This document shows, piece after piece, positions 58,331-64,000 of a DNA stretch of 64,000 nt (position 1 is the first letter of the stretch; each line of letters starts with the position of its first letter). A program made the translations under genes and the position numbers. Where the stretch lies: assembly GCA_030704615.1 (NCBI GenBank), contig CM060732.1, positions 2,294,001 through 2,358,000 on the forward strand, read 5' to 3'. Source of the DNA: Takakia lepidozioides (Eukaryota; Streptophyta; Takakiopsida; Takakiales; Takakiaceae). Below the pieces are notes generated by a model. That model had not been told where the DNA came from, did no database searches, and was given only the letters and a program-made list of their open reading frames with translations.

Positions 58331-58639
58331 GGCCGTAAGTATTGCACTGTTTAATAGGGTCCTTGATTCTAGTAGCACCAGAACAAACTAATATTACAAC
58401 AATTCAGCCCATGTGTGGGCTTGCTTATTTTTTGTTTACTGGACCTTTCAGGCATGGATTTTTGGACCTTGTGGCCTTTGGGGTGTCCATTGGGACATTG
58501 GTCTCATTTGGATTTTTGTAATATAATTTACAGGGCGTGTATTTCCCTGTACTTGTCTTTTTTGAATGTCCTTGTGGTTGCTAGTATGCAAGAGGGGTCC
58601 ATTCCGTTTTTATATCATAATTTCACCATATAATGAAGA

Positions 58640-58800
58640 ATTTAAATCATTTAATCTATTTTTATTTTATATAACATTATTAAATTAAACAATAATACCA
58701 TTGAATAAAAATTCCAAGCTGCTATCCCCTGTTTTCAAAAATAAAAATATAAATTTAAGAATTTAAAATTACAAATATAACTATTAAATTATTTTCAGAG
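58640..58800. other. AT-rich segment in the CACTA element
   Basis: Very AT-rich sequence (A/T runs with TTTAAAT-like words). No gene was seen. Confidence 0.5.
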
Positions 58801-58839
58801 ACATTCTTGATGACACGTGGCATAAACCCTGCCATATAT

Positions 58840-59190
58840 GCTAGTCATATATTATGTCTAAGTGCCACATGTCACATCTGAAGTGCAACAGGCGTCGTGA
58901 CGTGTCGCTTGCGCAGTGGTGCACGTGTTCCTCTAAAGCCTCTCCATGTAGGCAACACTCATCAGACAATGTAGTCATATAATTAGTCATATGTAAGTCA
59001 TAGAGTTGTAACTACATCACTCTCTTATGCATGACTCCAGGTGCCACGCACGCGGTCACGGCTATGACTTGCAAAATGCAGTCCTAAAGACTAGTCGCTA
59101 TGACAAGGTTTTTTTCACTATAGAGTGATGTAGCCATGAACGCATATAGGACTGAAAAAATAGTCATATGTGCAGTCATAAAAACGCTCA
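58840..59190. repeat. Right subterminal motif array of the CACTA element
   Basis: AGTCAT(A) and ATGACT occur repeatedly (for example near 58845, 58971, 58983, 58996, 59029 and 59161), mirroring the left array. Confidence 0.7.
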
Positions 59191-59202
59191 TCTGTTGTAG
59201 TG

Positions 59203-59815
59203 TTATTATATGCGTTTCATCAAAAACTTTGCAAAACTTGCTCACCCTCTAACCAAGGTCTTGTGCAAAGATGCCCGGTTTGAATGGACCTTCTCCCAGC
59301 AAGCTACATTTGAATCCGATGTTGCTATTTCTGCAATCTTGTGTCAAGTTGTAGAAGACAAAGAGCATGTGATAGCCTATGCCTCCCGCCGTCTCGATCG
59401 TCATGAGCGGAATTATTCCATATCTGATAAAGAGGGTCTGGCCCTGGTCTTTGGTGTGAAACATTTCAGGCAGTATTTATATGGTAGCCGGTTTGTGGTA
59501 CAGACTGATCACCTTCCACTAAAAGCTCTTGTTAAGCCAAGGGAGCTTCATGGCAGACTTGTTAGATGGGCTATGTACGTGCAGGAGTTCAACATGGATA
59601 TAGTCTACAAGAAGGGCAATGAAAATACAAATGCTGATGCACTTACTCGTGTTGATCATCCTGTTAGCAGGCCTATGCTCACCTTGGTTGACCTTGCTGC
59701 TGCTGATGCAGCCCATCTTTTTTATCCAGCTCCTCTTCTCAACCTCCTTTGTGCAGATCAGCACCCCTTGGCCTTGGATTCTCATGGCATTTTTGGCTAC
59801 TTGGGGCTGGTCTAG
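59203..59815 (+). pseudogene. RNase H region of the outer gypsy element, after the CACTA insertion
   Basis: The reading frame continues the RT: MRFIKNFAKLAHPLTKVL, then AISAILCQVVEDKEHVIAYA, SRRLDRHERNYSISDKE and VQTDHLPLKALVK, ending with NTNADALTRV. A short deletion seems to have removed the segment after QQATFE (about 59313), where about 20 residues with the first catalytic Asp are expected. Confidence 0.9.
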
Positions 59816-60274
59816 CCTTCTTGATGATCCTGGTTGATTTGTTCATGTGTTAGTGTGTATGGTGGATCTATCGCTTTAGAGAGAATTTGGATAGTTTTGT
59901 CATGTTCCAGCTCTTTTCTTTCCTAGGCTCCCAAGTTTGTTGTAACTCAGCTGCTGCACTCCGGTGTGGCTATTGGCTTGAGCTTCAAGGCCTGATTTGG
60001 CTGTCCACGAGTAGTAACAAATCAGGTGAAGGTATATCCCTGGCTGGAGATATTAGGTGTAGGCACTCTAGACCACCTTCTCTAAAGCCCATTGTCTATC
60101 TCTTATGTGCAGTGCAGTCATGGATGATCAGTTACATGTTGCGCTACTCCAGCGATGCCAATCAGGGCATTCGTCAGCTGGCTTTTCCGAGTCCTTGCGT
60201 AAACAAATTCTCTATCATGTGTCTACTCACCGTTTTATGGGTGCTAAGCTGTTCAAGGAACTCGCTCGAGGGGA

Positions 60275-61305
60275 GTGTCATGCTATTTGGAGGTGCCACC
60301 ACGGAGCCAGCTGAATGTTTTATTGGAGTGTTTCCATTGTTCCATGTATGCAGGTCACCTTGGCAAGAAAACCGTGGCCCGCATCCAAGAGGTTTACTAT
60401 TGGCTGGGGATTCACCGGGATGTCACGAAGTTCATCTCTAAGTGTGAAGGTTGTCGTGCTAACATTGCTCTCCCTAGGGCCCGGATTTTGTATGAGCTGC
60501 AGCCTTTGCCTGTTACACATGCTTTTGCTCGTGTTGGCGAGGTGTTGGCATTGACTTGGTAGGACCCCTCACACTGATCATATCAAAGGGTCGAAGCTAC
60601 CTTTGTGTTGCTACCGACTACTTGACTAAGTGGGTAGAAGTCCGGCCTTGGCGTACCAAGGGTAGTGATTCTGTAGCTCAGTTCTTCTTCAATGAGATCC
60701 TTATGTGATATGGGTGTCATTGGGAGATACTAACAGATCAGGGCAAAGAGTTTGTAACCATCTCCTCACGCTGGTATGCTTCAATTTTGGTGTCAAGCAT
60801 TCCACCACAGCCCCATACCATCCCGAGACCAATGGCCTTACGGAACGCTTCAACCAAACTTTTTGCCGAATGTTGGAGAAGAATGGCGCACTTACCAGGG
60901 AGTGGGATACCTTTCTTCCCCCTATTATCTTTGCTTATCGCACCACCGTGTATGCTAGCACTAAGAAGACTCCTTTTGAGTTGTTGTATGGTCGCAAATG
61001 TGTTTCTCCTTTGCATTCTACCCCTCTCATCTCTACTGTTGTTGATCCGGTTGATCTTGATACCTTTGTTGAGGATCTTCATGCTTGGCATGCGGTATCT
61101 ATCCACGATGCCAAGATGAACATTGGTAAGGCTCAGCTAACCCAGGCCCGCAATTTTAACAAGCGTGTCAAGTATTCTAACTTGTTTCAGGTCGAACAAA
61201 CCGTGTGCATTCGGCTTCAGCATGGTAAGCATGCATGCAAATCTAAATTCAAGATCGACGGTCCATACTTGCTCTTCACCCAACAGTGCAGGATGATGTT
61301 ATCAA
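60275..61305 (+). pseudogene. Integrase of the outer gypsy element
   Basis: The zinc-binding part (HCSMYAGHLGKKTVARIQEV and CEGCRANIAL) is followed after a frameshift near 60550 by the core (GIDLVGPLTLIISKG, YLTKWVEVRPW, LTDQGKEFV, TNGLTERFNQTF) and a C-terminal helical region (HDAKMNIGKAQLTQARNFN). An in-frame stop near 60706 and frameshifts near 60770 break it. No chromodomain is visible before the LTR. Confidence 0.88.
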
Positions 61306-61307
61306 AT

Positions 61308-61544
61308 CAAGCAGACAACTAGGGTTTTGTATAAAGACGGCGGCCTGACACAAGTCAGGCAACCTATGTACACTGGTGTTACTGTACATGTGAAGCTTTT
61401 GAGCAGGCAGTGGATGAGAGCTTTTGGTGTCAGATTCCTGGGTTGTTCCTCCTCTCGCGCGTCGCTCGTCTCTTCTTGCTTGCCCCTTTGTTGTGAAAAG
61501 TTGGTTCTTGAGAAGAAATGAGCATATACTTCACGCTCACTTTG
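61308..61544 (+). repeat. Right terminal repeat (LTR portion) of the outer gypsy element
   Basis: This is the partner of 36281-36525. It follows the integrase coding end directly. The preceding TGATGTTATCA (61294-61304) may be the true LTR start, in which case the left copy is truncated or diverged at that edge. Confidence 0.75.
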
Positions 61545-61917
61545 AGGCTTCACAAGGTGGTAGCCCGAGGGCGTGGGAATCTTGATTCGCGCAAAGCCCA
61601 AGTTACAGGACTTTAACTCACGTAAAAATTGCATGTGAAAAGAAAACTACCTGCCTATCTGAGATTACGGGCCCAGCCCATGGGCTCCATGGCATAACAG
61701 GACAAGCGGGGTTTTATGCTATTTAAAGCCCACCAAAACTACACTAGCTATGTTTTTACGTTTTCCAACTCTATGAATTTTTGTTCTTGAGTACATTTAC
61801 TAAGGCTGTGTTACCTTTACACACAGCCGTTGCCCGTTTCTGAGGGTCTCCTCATCAGTTGTTGCAATCATTCTAGTGGATTTGTTGGCCAAAAATCTTG
61901 GATCGAGCCGTTTGCAC

Positions 61918-62706
61918 CAGTGTTGGCCGGGTATGGCATCTTGACATGCATATCCGGCGGTTATTTGCCGGTTATGCACATGTGCATAACCGAAAAGTGC
62001 AGCCCCCGCAGGAACCGGCTATGGAAGGGAACCGGAAAAAAAATCGAGCTTCCTAACCGGCTAGAGAACCGGCATGGTGATTGTAAGGGTGCTATACCCG
62101 GAGCAAGATCCGGAGCAAATGTGGATGGCGTAGAGGCGGTTCTAGATAATACAAGTGTAAGGGTTAGTGATGGTAGTTAAGAAATTACAGATGTTGGGGA
62201 GATTAGGTGCACAACATTAATGAGAATGTCCAAGTAGGAAATTAATTAGTTGGGCATTTGGCATTTGGCTAAGACAATAGTTGTAAGTTGTAAGCTTAGT
62301 GTATTAGAGGGGCAGAGCCCTCAGCCTGAAGGCAGAGAGATAGATGACAAGGTTGAACGTTTGAACTTTGAACCCGAGACCCACAAGCCAATACTCGAGT
62401 GGCTTATCACCAGAGCCCTTTTGTGTATAGTTTTACACACCTACACAAAAATGCTAGAAAAAGTCAAAATAAATAAAAGTGGATGAATCCCATAACCGGT
62501 ACCATGGAACCGGCACTTTTTTAAGATGGCACAACCGGTAGATTGAGAACCGGACAACAAAAAATCCATGTGTTTATTGAGAACCTGTAACCGAGATGTT
62601 TTTCAAACCTATTGGTATACCCTGCCCCGGCCATCCATTTTTTTCAAAGAGTACGCCATAACCGGGACCGGGAGAGGGCTCAAAACATGGTACCCGGCCA
62701 ACACTG
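61918..62706. mobile_element. hAT non-autonomous element with perfect target duplication
   Basis: The 789-bp element has 16-bp identical inverted ends (CAGTGTTGGCCGGGTA at 61918; its complement ends at 62706). Identical 8-bp flanks GTTTGCAC occur at 61910-61917 and 62707-62714, the duplication size of hAT transposons. No transposase is encoded. The interior is rich in AACCGG. Its termini closely resemble those of the element at 5630-7165. Confidence 0.95.
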
Positions 62707-62714
62707 GTTTGCAC

Positions 62715-64000
62715 GTTCAGATCTAGGTGTAGTTGGAGTTACACCAATTGGTTCGGCAATTTTATGTGCTTCCATGTCTTCTACCTCAAACAACTGATCC
62801 ATTAGATTTGGAAAATGATGTCTATAGGTTCTTGGCTGATCGCTTCCAATATGTGTAGAAGATGTAGTGCCAACATGGATACTTGAATTCATCATAGTCA
62901 CAATTATGGTAGTTGTAGGGGTGGTCATTCACTCATGAGGTCTCACATGTGAGGTGGATTGAATGTAGGATGATTGCCTTGAAATTCTGCGATGAGATCA
63001 TAGAACTCTTTCTTGAATCCTGAGGTGTCATCTTTCAATAGCCAGATGATCTAGTGGACTATTGGTTGCCTTTTATTTTCTTGAAAATTTCCCAAAAGGT
63101 TTGCCCTTTCTCTTTAAAATTTTCTGCAGTTCTTAGTGGAGAGCAACATGACCATCATTGAACAAATGGTCCACTTTTCCTCCTCTTTTCATCAGCAAGA
63201 TCAATACAATCTTTGCATTGGATATACTCCATCTGCCTTGATGAGACATGCTGCAAAGCTTGCATAAGATATATCGGTCTCTACTCGACTGGGGATGTTC
63301 AAAATGTTGAGATGAAATCTGCAAAATTAAACAAAGAAGCACTCAAATGCCACCAATCTACTCGCACTCTTGACAAAGGTAAAATTTAAAATATTTACTG
63401 TACTGACAGATATTTGTGTTTATCCTGTAGTGCATCATGGTAAATAGATTGGTGTTTTTCTAAAGACACCTGACTAGCAGATATTATGAACCCCCATATT
63501 ACAAAGAACAGATACTTCATGGGGGTTACAGATATCTTGGCATCTAGCTGCAAGGTATTTGGAGGTATTGTGAATGGCATTTAATTTGACCTACAACTAT
63601 ATGAGATATAGCTGCTCGTGTGAATGAAGCCTGAGTAGATATAAATTTAGTGAATTGAATAAATTTTAACTCAAAAGGAGAACACTCAAACTTAATTTGA
63701 CTTGAGTTAGTTCCTAATATGAAAAGGTTCCCTGTCATGGAGCTGCCTGCAGTCATGTCTTTCAACAAGCTGCCACGTCAGTACTAGATTGAACTTAACT
63801 TCATAAGCGAAATGACTTGGACAACTTACCTTTGAAGGAAAAGAACACTCCTATCATACAAAATTTTAGACCCATGTACACTTAACATAATGATGCAGAA
63901 TTCTCAAGTGAAAAAAATTCTCTTGAAACTTCCCCTATTTTTGGCTGTGGTCAAATTGCATTCGCAACCAGGGCTCATCAAATTCTAGGTAGAAAGCTTA
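62715..64000. other. Stretch without recognised genes
   Basis: AT-rich sequence with no coding signal, RNA gene or element boundary that I could identify. Confidence 0.5.

Larger units (their letters stand above)
41952..59202. mobile_element. 17.25-kb CACTA transposon carrying PPR sequence
   Basis: The ends are CACTACAAGAGATGAGCG at 41952 and, inverted at 59202, CACTACAACAGATGAGCG; the inverted repeat continues to about 29 bp with few mismatches. TTA flanks both sides (41949-41951 and 59203-59205), the 3-bp duplication of the CACTA/EnSpm superfamily. Deleting the element with one TTA restores the gypsy frame (LASY-YMRFIK). Both subterminal regions contain many ATGACT/AGTCAT motifs. No TNP2/transposase_21 sequence was recognised, so the element looks non-autonomous. 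Its cargo is repeated 0.5-kb units, a tandem PPR array, an unidentified minus-strand coding region and a later gypsy insertion. Confidence 0.93.
36281..61544 (+). mobile_element. Outer Ty3/gypsy retrotransposon, split by later insertions
   Basis: Two similar terminal repeats enclose gag, protease, RT, RNase H and integrase in the standard gypsy order on the + strand. Removing the CACTA element (17,251 bp) and the MITE (732 bp) leaves about 7.3 kb, a normal size. The protein-coding parts are broken by several frameshifts and stops, so it is inactive. Confidence 0.85.

Overview
The window reads as part of a large, repeat-rich nuclear genome from the green-plant (streptophyte) lineage. Three things point there: a split gene encoding a plant-type CDC27/APC3 subunit of the anaphase-promoting complex, pentatricopeptide (PPR) repeats of the PLS type, and a typical plant mix of Ty3/gypsy, CACTA and hAT elements. 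A piggyBac element and a gypsy element carrying a DNA methyltransferase are less usual for flowering plants and would suit a charophyte or early-diverging land plant. The species cannot be settled from the sequence alone.

Layout. 1-2.8 kb: 3' part of a decayed chromodomain gypsy element on the + strand, then a probable LTR. 2.8-6.0 kb: two inverted ~0.4-kb arms flanking a second chromodomain gypsy remnant. 5.6-7.2 kb: an hAT-like element full of GGTTCC-type repeats. 7.2-12.2 kb: a nearly complete piggyBac element (TTAA duplication, 15-bp terminal repeats, transposase with one in-frame stop). 12.7-33.6 kb: the one clear host gene, CDC27, with 17 exons and 737 codons open from start to stop in consistent phase; its introns hold at least eight fragments of one LINE family. 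33.6-36.3 kb: intergenic. 36.3-61.5 kb: a gypsy element split by later insertions. 61.9-62.7 kb: an hAT element with a perfect 8-bp target duplication. 62.7-64 kb: nothing recognised.

The 36-61.5 kb block is a nest. The outer gypsy element has a 732-bp MITE in its gag-side reading frame and a 17,251-bp CACTA element (TTA target duplication) in its reverse transcriptase/RNase H region. The CACTA element carries a tandem PPR array, three copies of a ~0.5-kb unit and an unrecognised minus-strand coding region. Within the PPR array sits a 10.3-kb minus-strand gypsy element.

That innermost element is the most notable object here. Its polyprotein runs gag (two zinc knuckles), aspartic protease, a DNMT3-like cytosine-5 DNA methyltransferase, a remnant of RNase H, integrase and a C-terminal PHD finger. 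It therefore carries both a DNA-methylation writer and a likely histone reader. This copy is dead: its reverse transcriptase is deleted and it has several frameshifts. Its terminal repeats are arranged abnormally. DNA-methyltransferase retrotransposons have been reported from charophytes and dinoflagellates, so the principle has a precedent; the combination with a PHD finger and the nested PPR/CACTA setting deserve checking.
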